Below are positions 13,259 to 24,036 of a stretch of DNA of 64,000 bases, piece by piece. The notes below the pieces were generated by a model. The model saw nothing but the letters and a program-made list of their open reading frames with translations, searched no databases and had not been told where the DNA came from. How positions within the stretch are numbered: position 1 is the stretch's first letter; each line of letters opens with the position of its first letter. A program made the position numbers and the translations under genes. The DNA comes from Semisulcospira habei (Eukaryota; Mollusca; Gastropoda; Semisulcospiridae): NCBI GenBank assembly GCA_036245525.1, contig BTPG01000001.1, positions 217,482,121-217,546,120 of the forward strand. Direction: 5' to 3'.

Positions 13259-13984
13259 TTATTTAACTTCTAACACAACACTAAAATCATGCATCAGAAC
13301 TGGTTTGCCATCTTGATTAGTTACAGATATACATAATGATTCAAAGAAACTGGAACCTAATTTCTTAAACTGCAAATTAGGAAATCTAACAACCACACTT
13401 TCACAATGGGGTGCAGTTCCAGCTGACACACATCTTAACAAAGTTGAAGGCTTTCCATTGTGTACGTTTTCAGTCATGTTTAGTTCTTTTCAAATAAACA
13501 TTAAATACTGTGTGTACTGACAAATAAACAGGACGTTTTCCAGTTATTTTTTGTTTATTTGGATTTTTGGTCAAATCTGTAATATGTGACAAATCTGTAC
13601 TATCCAAAAATGTCCAATCATCACCCAAATCATCAAAAGGTCGCACTTTAAAACCAGGTAAAAATACAAGTTCATATGAAAAATCAAGCAGACGCATTTT
13701 ACTCGGAAATTCTAATGTAACGTGTAAGTTGGCTGGATTTAAAGTTGCTTTAATTTTAATTCACTTTGAAACCAGTTAGCTAAAGTACAAAAGTCATAAT
13801 ACCCTGGCAGTATAACATGGGCCCCATTATGTTTTACATAATAATTATCATCTGTTACATTAAACCACTTTACAGTGTAGAACATTTCATGGATAGCTAC
13901 AGCCTTGCTACCATCTCGATTATCAATCCCATTAGTTAACCACACTGGTTTGCTTGTATCAAGATTTTTTAAGGTAATAAACAT
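13259..13984 (-). pseudogene. P1 gene C: probable minor capsid (penton-like) protein
   Basis: Three consecutive frames (13984-13739, 13697-13470, 13477-13259) form one protein of about 240 residues with two frame breaks. It starts MFITLKNLDTSKPVW and ends with a block containing GKPSTLLRCV and SLCISVTNQDGKPVLMHD. That tail is typical of a small beta-rich protein found beside Polinton capsid genes and usually taken as the single-jelly-roll penton or minor capsid. I infer the role from that resemblance and the neighbourhood; I cannot demonstrate the fold. It is divergent to gene D, with only 27 bp between the two start codons. Confidence 0.5.
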
Positions 13985-14011
13985 TTTTATTATCTCATTA
14001 AAAAAATCCCC
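13985..14011. promoter_or_regulatory. Short divergent start region between genes C and D
   Basis: Only 27 bp separate the start codons of C (minus) and D (plus). The sequence is almost all A/T (TTTTATTATCTCATTAAAAA). Copy 2 keeps the same arrangement with 23 bp (33313-33335). Any promoter must lie here or inside the genes. Confidence 0.4.
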
Positions 14012-15048
14012 ATGGAATTTAAATCACCAACAAGCATAAGCACAAACGCATTTCAATTTAATGTAGATGCCAAGTACAATATTGCACCAACTTATGAACA
14101 GAAAATAATTCTACTAAATCAGCTCGACATAGCTGTGTCTGAACAAGATTTATTTCAAGTGAAAATACCCAACCCTTTTGACCAATATCTAAACCCGCCA
14201 ATTACAGACGATTCAACTGCAAGAAAGTGGTCCTACAGATGTTTCAAAACCAGCTCAACTTTGCTATACTATGTTCAACTACAGGCTGTGGCATTTCTTT
14301 TACAGACTATTTGAATCACTCAAACAAACTGATTAGGTCTGTGTATCGTTTTCACAAGTATTACCAGCTTCGAAGAATACTGTCAGAACTCCATACCCCT
14401 CTACCAAATGAATCCAGTTTTAACAGGTATAATAACCCAATGGATATGAAAGCGTTTGAACACATCTGTAATGAATTTAACATCAGTACCAGCCCCGGGT
14501 ATGAATTTACACAAAAACTTGATCATCATGGATTGGGTAAATTGTATTACGCTATGATTCACAGACAATACCCGCAAGATTACTACCCCGGTTACACGTC
14601 ATTCTCATCAAAATCTGAAGTTTGGTTAGGCTCAATAGAACAGAAACAGACTAATGCCTGGACAACATTTGTCTTAGACAAAAATGACGGGTTTACTCAA
14701 GCGGGAGTCGAATGCGTAAATGAGTCTATCAGAACATATATGTGGTGTATACTAGGAGCACAATCACTAACAAAATCAAACATTTTAAATGGGAGTGGCA
14801 AATTTGAAGCACAAAAACAGTTTCTTGCAAATCTAGAAGACTCTGTAAACTCAGTTGTTGATCTCCCATCAAGCATACAATGCTACCAAGACGTTCTCAA
14901 ATATGCGAGATTGAAAGTTGACTTTGTAGTTGGCATCAGGTTATACATGTTACCATCTGACCTTCAACTCCAAATGGGGACAATAACAAATTATAATAAT
15001 GAAATCATTGTTGCAGGGCGTGACCAGAAATTAGGACTCAGTCAGTAA
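14012..15048 (+). pseudogene. P1 gene D: conserved Polinton protein of unknown function
   Basis: ATG at 14012 gives MEFKSPTSISTNAFQFNVDA, matching the start in copy 2. The frame breaks at about 14235, where a few bases present in copy 2 are missing, and resumes to 15048, about 345 residues in all. The sequence looks beta-rich and soluble (for example SSKSEVWLGSIEQKQTNAW). I do not recognise a catalytic motif. It may continue into the Pro-rich, membrane-anchored tail at 15051-15263 through another shift, because the third frame just after the stop reads KLGDNNYTFTVTKTITV. Copy 2 retains only the first 120 codons. Confidence 0.6.
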
Positions 15049-15050
15049 AC

Positions 15051-15263
15051 TTGGGGACAACAACTACACATTTACAGTCACTAAAACCATTACAGTCAGT
15101 AACAGCCCCGGCCCCGGCCCCGGCACCCATACAGCCAGTAACACCGACCCCGTCACTAACCCCTGACTCAGCCCCTCCGGTAAACTCACATGAGTCAGAG
15201 AGAACTGCATTGGTAATAGGCCTTACTGGATTAGGGGTTTTACTTCTTTACCTGTTTCATTAA
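15051..15263 (+). pseudogene. P1 gene E: Pro/Ala-rich C-terminal membrane anchor
   Basis: The frame has a Pro-Ala repeat (APAPAPAPIQPVTPTPS) followed by one clear membrane helix (ALVIGLTGLGVLLLYLF) and a stop at 15263. There is no ATG start: the frame opens upstream, inside the end of gene D. It is best read as the frameshifted C-terminal anchor of gene D, or less likely as a separate tail-anchored protein. Its last 24 bases overlap the end of the convergent gene F. Confidence 0.5.
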
Positions 15264-16458
15264 ATATCCTACGATTAATCCTCCTACTGTAACCAAAAAG
15301 ACCCACACATGGTCCGCCATAAACCCAACTACCTTCGCTGCAGTATTGATCAGCCAACTGACAACATTTCCTGTTATGCAGGCAACGCATCCATTGCTTT
15401 CACAGCCAATTTCGTAAGCAAATCTGATATATGAGACAATTGTTTATTTACTCATGACTGTAAATCTTTTGGGTCAGAAGGAGCCGGCCTCAGTGCCGGT
15501 GGAGGAGGGGTGCTACCCCCGCCACCCCCACCTCCCGTAACAACCATTACAACAGTACTGATAATAATCCAAGAGCAGTAATTAAACTCGCAATAGTGAT
15601 ACCCTGCTCTCTGAAAAGTGTTTTCAATCTCTCAGCCAAAGTTGTGTCTTTGTGAAGTATTTTTTTAATAGTTTCTCTAATCCTGTTGACCTGAGTTTTC
15701 AGTTTTTCTCTTCCAATACTAATCACTTCTAATCCCCTTGATCTTTCTATCTGCAAATCATTTAATCTGCGTTGTATTCTTTTTTTAATTTCTGTGTCAA
15801 GATTCCCATTGTCTGCTGTAGCCAGTTTCTCTTTATCTCTTTCTATGTGTTTATCAAGCTCACCTAGTTTGGCTACGTTATTTACCATCTCACCTCTGAT
15901 TGACTGCAGTGATTTATTTAACTCCATTAACCACATGGGTAAAGGCGGGTCGTCTATTGTTTTCATTACTTCATCAGTAAATGAGATTTCTTGTTCTACA
16001 TTGTTTGCTATTTCTGGCAGTCTTTTTACTTCCGTCATTTCAATTTCCTGTCCTGTTGGCAACTTTGTGTCGTAAAGAGCACTAGCAACTTGTGGTGGTC
16101 ACTTTTTACTAGCGTTACTACCAACACCAAGGTAACACTGCAGTGCTGCCTCACCACCGACATCAGTTTTTATCATACTTAAGCTCTAAACTTAGCAGGG
16201 TTATTTTTATGTGTTAGATTAATTTTACCTCTGTCTGTATTTACAAATAAGTGACCTTTTTCATATTCAAACTGATTAGGATCTATTACATCTGGGCGGG
16301 CACCAACACTGTCATAAAATTAGTTCACTTTGCTTTGTAAAAGTTCCTGTTGCAAACTAAAAGTATTTCCCATTCCAGTCATATCTGTAGCACTGGTATC
16401 AGAGACATCCATGACATCCATTTCAAAATCATCATGATTAAATCCTCCCGCTGCCATT
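15240..16458 (-). pseudogene. P1 gene F: coiled-coil protein with Gly-rich linker and C-terminal membrane segments
   Basis: Start ATG at 16458 gives MAAGGFNHDDFEMD. The segments recognised, in order, are an acidic N-terminus with an in-frame stop at 16318-16320, a block VGARPDVIDPNQFEYEKG, and a basic coiled coil (about 16000-15620). A hydrophobic helix and a Gly7/Pro-rich linker follow (about 15590-15470), then a last part NVVSWLINTAAKVVGFMADH with a membrane helix, stopping at 15240. At least four stops or shifts interrupt it. This domain order is one I associate with a conserved protein of animal Polintons; its function is not established. A membrane-active virion component is a reasonable guess. 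It is divergent to the capsid gene. Confidence 0.6.
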
Positions 16459-16498
16459 GTTTTTATCAATTTAATATTTATGATTTTTGCATAATAAA

Positions 16499-17745
16499 AT
16501 GACATCGTCTTATGAATCAAAGTTAGACCCATATAGAAAACTACGAGAGCCTCTTGGTGTTAAGGGCATTAGGCAATCAATCATCACAAATAATCCTAGT
16601 ACTATCGATCAAAACTAAACACTTACTGTTAAGTTTCCAAACCTAGGGCCCAGTGACGTTATTGTTCCCAGCACTGCACGCCTTGCATTTAATATCGAAC
16701 TTTCATCAGAATCAGATTTAAACAGAACACTAGTTAACAACCTAGGTAGAGCAATTATTAGGACTATTAAATTTAAACTTGAAGGCCAGGAAGTGTTTAG
16801 TCTTGATGATGCTGATGTGTTCTACTGCTACAAAGATCTGTGGCTCACAAGAGAAGAATGAGAGGATCGTATTTATCAAGGCATACAGTCAGATAACATT
16901 GCTAAACTTCGAATCGATTCAGGCGATAAAGTAACCACTACAGCTAAGGACGTTATTATGGCTGAAACATACGGAACCAGGTTTTACATTCCACTTGAAT
17001 TTGAAATCCTCACAGCGCATTTGCCTTATTACCAAGGAGCACTGAATGACTGTCTAAGCTTTGAACTAACTTTCAATGACTACTCTAAAGTTATAAAATC
17101 ATCGGATCCCAATGCGACATACAAAATCTCTAACATCTCTTTGGAATATGAAATTGTCACACACACTGAACTAGCCAGACTCATTCAAAATCAGTACCAC
17201 TCAAGACTGCCAATTTATTATGACTGGGTGATTAGTCATAGTTTAATGCATAAAGACAAAAGCGATCCAATGTGGAACATTAACTTGAACACACCTGCTA
17301 GGTCACTAAAAGGCATACTCATGTTGTTTGTTGAACCCAGTAGTCCATACAAACGGGACTCAGAAAAATTCTACAATCCAAAGATTACACATTAATTTTG
17401 TCTTGTACAATTGAAGGTCGCCCTAATCAAGTATATGCTTCAGGAATGCAACCATATCAACATTACGACGAGATCACAAAATATTTTGCAGGTGAGAGAC
17501 TTAGAGAAAAACTGGCAAACATGGCGTGTAAAGATTTACATCTGTATGACATAAGAATCGGACAATACCTGACAAACAAGTGTGCACTTTGGTTAGACCT
17601 GCATAGTACAGATGATGACTACCTACATGGGTCAGGTCGTACTGTTGAAAACGGCAGTGACGGAATTACAATTCAAATACAAAAAAAGGTTGAAACCGCC
17701 AGAGTAATAAACATATACCTGTATCTAATTTATGATGCTCAATGA
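16499..17745 (+). pseudogene. P1 major capsid protein (double jelly-roll type), broken
   Basis: The major capsid protein would form the icosahedral shell. ATG at 16499 (context CATAATAAAATG) opens a reading frame of about 415 codons. Recognisable blocks include FPNLGPSDVIVPSTARLAF, RTIKFKLEGQEVFSLDDAD, FYIPLEFEILTAHLPYYQG and, after a shift, TNKCALWLDLHSTDDDYLHG. The last ends ETARVINIYLYLIYDAQ at 17743, with a TGA stop at 17743-17745. These are characteristic of Polinton capsids. Breaks seen: TAA at 16616-16618, TGA at 16859-16861, and a frame change near 17393-17398. It shares a 40-bp divergent region with gene F and is followed by the ATPase. No counterpart survives in copy 2. Confidence 0.85.
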
Positions 17746-17803
17746 AACATACAAGAGTGCTGACTAAGTGCTCATGTGTATTAACATTACAATTAGTATT
17801 AAA

Positions 17804-18407
17804 ATGAACTTGATGACACTCGACCCACACTGTGGTTTGTTTTGTGATGCCACAGGCTGTGGAAAAACTGAATTTGTTCTTGACCTATTACAAACAAGAT
17901 ACATCCATCATTTTGAAAACAGTGATATTCTGTCCTACAATCAAACACAACAAAGCTTATCACAACCGTTTATTCATTTGGACTGACGACAACATTTACT
18001 TAGTTGACCCTGAGCAAAAACTGAATGACTACCTACAATATTTTTACAAGCAATATGAAGGACAATCAACCCTGTTCATTGTTGATGACTGCTCAGCAGA
18101 GAAAGACATTGTCAAAAAGAAAAACACATTAGCAGAACTTGCCTTCAGTGGCAGACACACAAATGTCAGTGTATGGATTCTCACTCAAAAATATAATGCT
18201 GTACTGAAAGATTTTCGAGAACAGTTAAAGTTTATCTGTTTGTTTTACTGTAAGGATCGTGACAGCTTTGAAGACTGTCTCAGAGAGAACGATGTAATAC
18301 CAAATAAGCATGAACGAGATGATGTAAAAAACAAACTGAAATCAACTAAGCATCTAAAGCTTATTTTAAAGACAGATCAGCCCACTGGGTATGGATTATT
18401 AAATTAA
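17804..18407 (+). pseudogene. P1 genome-packaging ATPase (FtsK/HerA type), one frameshift
   Basis: This ATPase would drive DNA into the preformed capsid. ATG at 17804 follows TATTAAAATG. The Walker A loop CDATGCGKTEF lies about 15 residues in, an unusually short lead typical of this viral family. A frame change near 17924 separates it from the rest. The second frame holds VIFCPTI, then Walker B LFIVDDCSAEKD (about 18070-18105), then a sensor-like SVWILTQKYN block. Total about 200 residues, as expected. It lies directly downstream of the capsid gene. Absent from copy 2. Confidence 0.85.
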
Positions 18408-18445
18408 TTTATACTTTTGTTTTGTCCATACAAAATGACAGACAA

Positions 18446-18829
18446 ATGGAGCAAGAGGTCAATGTTACAGGCTGCTTCAAAGATGTTGAGTGCTTTTATG
18501 ACTTAAAAACACATGTGTTTGAACCCGGCTTAAAACTCTCAACACCAACGAAGATATATATGGCATATAATGTAACTTTGGAATATTCTGATGGTCCACC
18601 ACATTATGAGTACGAGACTGTTGATCTTAAGACATATGCTTTTAAAGTTCATGATGCTAACTGTGACTGGTTTGAGTCAATGCATAAACACATATTTCAT
18701 CAACTAAGAAAACTACATTATTATATTGAAAGTGTTACATTCAATAAAGTGATATTACACCTCCAGCATGAGCAGCACAAGACCTTAAGACACATACCAG
18801 GGAAGTGGTTGATTTGTTTTGGTGAGTGA
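18446..18829 (+). CDS. P1 small ORF between ATPase and polymerase, unknown
   Basis: An open frame of about 128 codons from ATG 18446 (the frame opens at 18422) to TGA. It is rich in aromatic and charged residues (KDVECFYDLKTHVFEPG; DCDW-like acidic/aromatic patches), with no membrane segment or known motif. About 70 bp of AT-rich DNA follow before polymerase-like sequence. It may be a separate gene or a detached N-terminal piece of the polymerase gene. No copy 2 counterpart remains, because that region was lost there. Confidence 0.45.
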   Translation: MEQEVNVTGCFKDVECFYDLKTHVFEPGLKLSTPTKIYMAYNVTLEYSDGPPHYEYETVDLKTYAFKVHDANCDWFESMHKHIFHQLRKLHYYIESVTFNKVILHLQHEQHKTLRHIPGKWLICFGE

Positions 18830-18899
18830 ACTATATAAACTAAATTTGTTTATTGTAGGGGTTACAGCTAATAAAGCATTATTACATAAGGTGTAATTT

Positions 18900-21800
18900 T
18901 TTCCATTTATTATTTTGTCAGACAAATAAAAATAACAGACAATGCTCAAAGCCCTGGCTCGTCAAACCCTGGCCCTGGTCAATCAAGCTTAAGAAACGTG
19001 TTTCACACAACAGACTTGCCTATATCTAATAGTAACAATGTCTATGAATCGATAGAAAACTCTTTTTCTGTCATACAAGATAATCTTCTTACAGGCAGTG
19101 TAAAGATTCAAGTTGTTGCCAAAATAGAATTGACTAGAGTAGATGGTGAAGTGATTGTATCGTATATCTCGACAAGACAACACATAGTCAATTCAAGAAG
19201 AGAACTGGAGAACGTGTTTAGAGAAAGACTGTTGCCTGACTTTCTAGAAGCAATTGACAAAGCAAAAATGAAGGGGTCTGGTTGGCATGAAGGCCGTGTA
19301 CATGAACTACAATTAAAACAGTCAAGGTATCATCCTATATTAGGTAAATCATGGTTGCCAGTGCCAACAGAGGTTGCAAACAAAAAGGCTGTCATCAATA
19401 TACAGAACAAAGACCACTATTGTTTCATGTGGTGTGTGCTTGCTAAACTACACTTTGTAAAAACAAGACCTGATATTCAAGACAATCTAACTACACCAAA
19501 TTTGTAAATGAACTCAACTTCAGTGGTATAGATTTTCCTGTTAAAATAGAGGACATAGACTTGTTTGAAAAACTAAATCCTGGTATATCTGTGAACGTGT
19601 ATGTATGGGATAATGAGTCTGTTACAACCCATTAGAGTATCACCACTTGCCCCCACCTACAGACAGCCAGAAAATAAACATGTTGACCTTTTATTAATAT
19701 GCTCTGGTGATAACTTTCACTACACAATTATCGGGAGTATGTCACGACTAATTCATAATCATGTATCAAAACACAATGGCAAACAGGAAGTGTGTAAAAG
19801 ATGTTTACAAAGATTCTCTTCTATTTAAGTGGCACACACACACATGTCCAGCACTGTAGGTCACCTGATGACATACAAACAGTACTTAAGTATCCAGATC
19901 CTGGTAGTCATGTATATTTTAAGAACTATGGGAATCAACAAAAGCTGCCGTTTGTAGTGTATGCTGATTTTGAATCACTGGTAGTTCCGTATGAAGGTCC
20001 TGTTCCAGAGTCATTACCAAAGACTGTAAAGTTGAGTGACCAAGTGGTGTGTTCTTTCGGATACATTATTATTAGGTCACACTGTGTGCATACAGAGCGT
20101 GTTATCTGCAGGGGGGAAATGCAGCATGTCTGTTTTTAACAGAAATGAGACAACTATATAGTAAGGTAGTACAGTATCTCACAACATGTCAGGTGCCTTT
20201 GGTGATGACAAAAGAAGACAAACTAAATTTTAATACAGCAGAGACATGTTGGATTTGTGAACAACCCCTCGGAGGTGATAAAGTTTGTGACCATGATCAC
20301 ATAACTGGACGTTACAGAGGTGCTGCACATGGTGAATGCAACTTAAAATTAAAAACAGATCCTAAGACATACAAACTACCAATCTTTTTCCACAATCTCA
20401 AGGGGTATGATTTACACATTATCATGTGTGCTGTAGACGAGTCTTACAAAAACATTAGTTGTATTGCGCAGACAACTGAAAAGTACTTGACTTTTAGGCT
20501 GGACAACAAATTAACATTTTATGACTCTATGCAACATTTATCTTTAGGTCTTGCTAGTCTGGCAGAAGGACTGACTGAGTTTCCAATAACAAGTAAATAT
20601 TTTGAGCCAGACTTGATTAAAAAAAAAAGTGTGTATCCGTACGAGTACATTGATCACTGGGTTGTGTTTGAGGAAAGGAGACTGCCTCCAAAAGAGAAAT
20701 TTTATTCTACTCTAAATGGTAAAGGTATTTCTGACTCTGAATACCATCACGCTCTCGATGCGTGGGGTAAATTATGGTGTCAGACCAGTACTTGAAAGCT
20801 GACGTTTGTTTGCTAGCAGACGTATTTGAAAGTTACCGTGAAAAGGATTTGTTGCACTACAGTCTTGATCCGGCTTGCTACATAACTAGTCCTGGAATGA
20901 CATGGGATGCATTTTTGAAATCCAGTAAGATATCTATAGATTTGTTGTCTGATCGTATGATGGGTGAAATGGTGGAATGCGGATTGAGGGGAGGCATAAG
21001 TATAGCAGCGAACAATTATGCCAAAGCCAACAATAAATATCTGGATAACCTTGGGTTTGACCCCTCAAAGTCAAGGTCATTCATTACGTACGTAGACGCG
21101 AACAATTTGTATGACTGGGCGATGTGTGAGTTATTGCCCTTGAAAAACTTTTGTTTGCATGATTTGTCACAGTATGACATAACACAGTTATCAAACACAG
21201 TTATGAATCATGACCGGAATGATGTGAAGAGATCTTTGAAGTCGACCTGGAGTACCCACACCATCTACACGATTACCACAATGATTATTCATTGGCTGTT
21301 GAGAAAATGAGTATGACGGGGAAAAAAGAAGACACTAAACTTGTGCCGAATTTGAGTGATAAATTCAATTACGTTTGTCACTATCGCTTGCTGCAGTTTT
21401 ATATCAGACATGGGTTAGTACTAAAGAAAGTTCACAGAGGTATTCAATTTGATCAGAGTGCTCTCATGAAAGATTACATAATGAAGAACACAACCCTGCA
21501 TGCGAGAGATGGCAACACTGCATTTGACAAAGACTTCTTTAAGCTTATGAAAAATGCCTGTTTTGGCAAGACGATGGAAAATCCTCATCACCGCAAAGAT
21601 GTGAGATTAGTCACAACTGAATCGGGTGCAATTAAACTTACAGGTAAGCCACAGTACACAGGGTACAAAGAGTTTCATTCATCATTGTATGCAGTGTCAC
21701 TCCAAAAAAAAGATTGTTAAACTGGACAAGCCAGTATTCATTGGTATGGCAATTCTTGAGTTATCAAAACTGTTGATGCTTGAATTTTATTATGATTACT

Positions 21801-22380
21801 TTAAACCAAAGTATCCTGAGTGTCGACTGCTATACACTGATACCGACTCTATGATCATTGATGTGCCTACTGAAGACTTTTATGAAGACATGAAAACAGA
21901 GTTACACATGTATGACACGTCTGTCTACCCTAAAGACCATCCGCTGTACAGCACACAAAACAAGAAAGTGCCTGGGAAGTTTAAAGATGAACTGAATGGT
22001 GTGTCTATTGTTGAGTACGTTGGACTGAGATAAAAATGTATTCTATACTGCATCAAAAGGGAAGTCAGTCGAAAGCCAAAGGAATATTTTTTTTTTAAAA
22101 AACAGCGATAAAAAATAAAGACATTCGTCATGAACATTACAAGCAAGTATTAGATTAAGAACTGATGCCTGATTATCCAAACAAGTCACTGAGATCAAAC
22201 AAACATAATCTTGAAATGATCCAAACAAAAAAGAAGTCACTTGCAGTTGGGGACACAAAACGTGTGTTTCATAGTAAGGAAAAGGCTTATGCACCTGGGC
22301 ATTACAGACTTAAGTTATCTGAAGGTATTTGTGACGAGCTCATTAATGAACTGATTGACGAATTGGTCAAAAGTGAGTAA
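18900..22380 (+). pseudogene. P1 protein-primed DNA polymerase B, multiply frameshifted
   Basis: This would replicate the linear genome from a terminal protein primer. Motifs in order: an N-terminal domain ending KDHYCFMWCVLAKL (to 19507), Exo I YADFES (about 19960), a zinc-binding EndoVII/HNH-like insertion CWIC...CDHDHITGRYRGAAH (20247-20335), Exo II HNLKGYD (20391-20411), and YLKADVCLLADVFE (about 20790). The polymerase motifs follow: A TYVDANNLYDWAM (about 21085), B KNACFGKTMEN (21540-21582) and C LLYTDTDSMII (21828-21860). At least eight frame changes separate these blocks. Motif A has D where copy 2 has the more usual G after NNLY. About 1,150 codons originally. The copy 2 gene shows the middle part without breaks. 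Confidence 0.9.
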
Positions 22381-22439
22381 CAGTGTCTGGGAGAATAATC
22401 TGTAATTCTTCTCTGACAAATGCCCTCTGTGGTGCAGGC

Positions 22440-23342
22440 TCATATAGATAATAAATTGACGTGTCGGCGCCAGGAACTATTTTTTTTTATATTGTGTACG
22501 GACGTAGACCAAATGGGGTCGGTTGCTCTGTGTCTGACATCATTCTCGACCTCACCTGGTTGATATAAATATCTTACCTGTTTTGTAAACAAGCTTGTGT
22601 CTGGCGCCAGGGGTGGTCCTGTCAGTGACATTGTTTTTGGCACTGTCATTGTTTTCAATTTAATAGCATCAGCGGGTTTTACATGGCCTTCGTTATTCAT
22701 TGCTTTTATCACAGACGGTAATCTTTCTACCCACTCAGTGTTACGTGTGTCATGCATGAGTTCCTCTGAATACTGGTAACTGAAAAGTCTCTCCGATAAT
22801 TGTTTGTTACAGTTCTCAACAATTGCCTGAGATCTGTGCACACCTGGTATACCTCGCCGCACTAACACACCATGCTTCACAAATAACTGATTAACGGCGC
22901 CTTTGAATTCAGATCCGTCATTGACCTGTACGAGCCTGGGGAATTTCAAAGGGCCTCTGCTATATATTTTTGATAACGCTGTCACAACCGTATTAGCATT
23001 TTTGTCAGTCATGGGTTCTGCATCTTTGTACCTTGAAGCAATGTCAACAACAGTCAATGCATATTTGTATCGTTTCTTTCTTATTGTATCGTGTGGTAAA
23101 AAGAGAAGGTCCATTTGATGGGTGTCATTTGGCATAGTGTTTTCAAAATGAGGTCTTGATATTCTTTTTGGTGCAGGTAAATATATTTGCCAAATCGCTT
23201 GTCTCTGTAACCATTGTGTTATTTGATTGAGTGTTATATCTCCGCCCACAGCGGCATGTAATTTCTGAATTGCAGTTTTACCTTTCCAGTAACCAATTGG
23301 GGAGTAATATATTTTCGATAGTTTATTTTCAATGCTGGTCAT
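22440..23342 (-). pseudogene. P1 retrovirus-like integrase (rve family), C-terminal frameshift
   Basis: The integrase inserts the linear element into host DNA. ATG at 23342 gives MTSIENKLSKIYYSPIG; the upstream extension is not in copy 2. The catalytic triad is visible: D78 in THQMDLLFLP, D142 in QVNDGSEFKGA and E176 in RSQAIVENCN, with 33 residues between the second Asp and Glu. A C-terminal domain with KQVRYLYQPGEVENDVRHRA follows. About 300 residues read intact. The normal ending then lies in another frame, because of a length change in the T-run at 22481-22490. The start overlaps the end of gene J by 14 nt, as in copy 2. Confidence 0.9.
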
Positions 23343-23760
23343 TTTTTCTAGCAATATAAAGTCCAGTAAAATAAACAAATGTCATGCCTACTACAACAAA
23401 GATTATCTCCCCGTTTCTTTGTTGTGTGCTTGGTTGATAGTAATCACTAAGTTTCAGTTTTGGGATGGTCATTTCATTGCCCATAATGAGAAAATATTCA
23501 CGGATTGCGTCATCGGCATTTGAAAATGTATGTTGTGCATGATTTTTTAGACAGAGTTTTTCATTGATAAAATCAAGTTTCTCTATTCTATTCTTTTCAT
23601 AATCCTGCTGGGCTTGTGCAAGTTTTTCTGATTCCTCATTGTGGCATCTCATTTCTTCTGCGGATTCCTCTCTACCCACTTTTGAAAAGCGATAATTTGA
23701 CCCACTGAAAGCCAGGGTGTTGACCATGGCCCCTCCAATTATTATGGCTAAAGTCGCCAT
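23329..23760 (-). CDS. P1 gene J: conserved two-membrane-segment protein
   Basis: An intact frame of 143 codons. An N-terminal hydrophobic stretch (MATLAIIIGGAMVNTLAFSG) is followed by a charged coiled-coil region (about residues 30-70, with KNRIEKLDFINEKL). A C-terminal membrane helix (EIIFVVVGMTFVYFTGLYIA) ends KNDQH. Copy 2 encodes the same protein (45416-45857), so it is a real Polinton gene. I recognise it as a recurrent companion of animal Polinton integrases, without a known function. Its stop codon overlaps the integrase start, suggesting coupled expression or strong compaction. Confidence 0.7.
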   Translation of the reverse strand: MATLAIIIGGAMVNTLAFSGSNYRFSKVGREESAEEMRCHNEESEKLAQAQQDYEKNRIEKLDFINEKLCLKNHAQHTFSNADDAIREYFLIMGNEMTIPKLKLSDYYQPSTQQRNGEIIFVVVGMTFVYFTGLYIARKNDQH

Positions 23761-23768
23761 ACTTTTAT

Positions 23769-23999
23769 TTACATAGAAACATTTTTGGGAATAATTTCTT
23801 GCTTGACGAGAAAGTCTTTTGTAGCAATTGACGCTGTAACAACTACAATTAGCTTAGCACTGTCTTCCAAATCCAATCTACTGAGGTCTGCCAATTTCAT
23901 TTTGAGTAGACTTTTTCCTAACATAGAGTAAGCAACAGGTAGCCCGCTTATTACGGCAGAGTGATACACAAGGTTAATTAAGTTTTTTGAGTCATTCAT
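23769..23999 (-). CDS. P1 gene L: small conserved membrane protein
   Basis: An intact frame of 76 codons starting MNDSKNLINLVYHSAV. It has one hydrophobic segment at residues 12-28 and a second at about 48-60 (KLIVVVTASIATKDFLV), separated by LLKMKLADLSRLDLED. Copy 2 retains it at 45867-46092 with one shift. It lies 8 bp from gene J, same strand. Function is unknown. Confidence 0.65.
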   Translation of the reverse strand: MNDSKNLINLVYHSAVISGLPVAYSMLGKSLLKMKLADLSRLDLEDSAKLIVVVTASIATKDFLVKQEIIPKNVSM

Positions 24000-24036
24000 T
24001 TTCTAATGCAATAAAAAGTTGAAATTTTTTTTTAAT

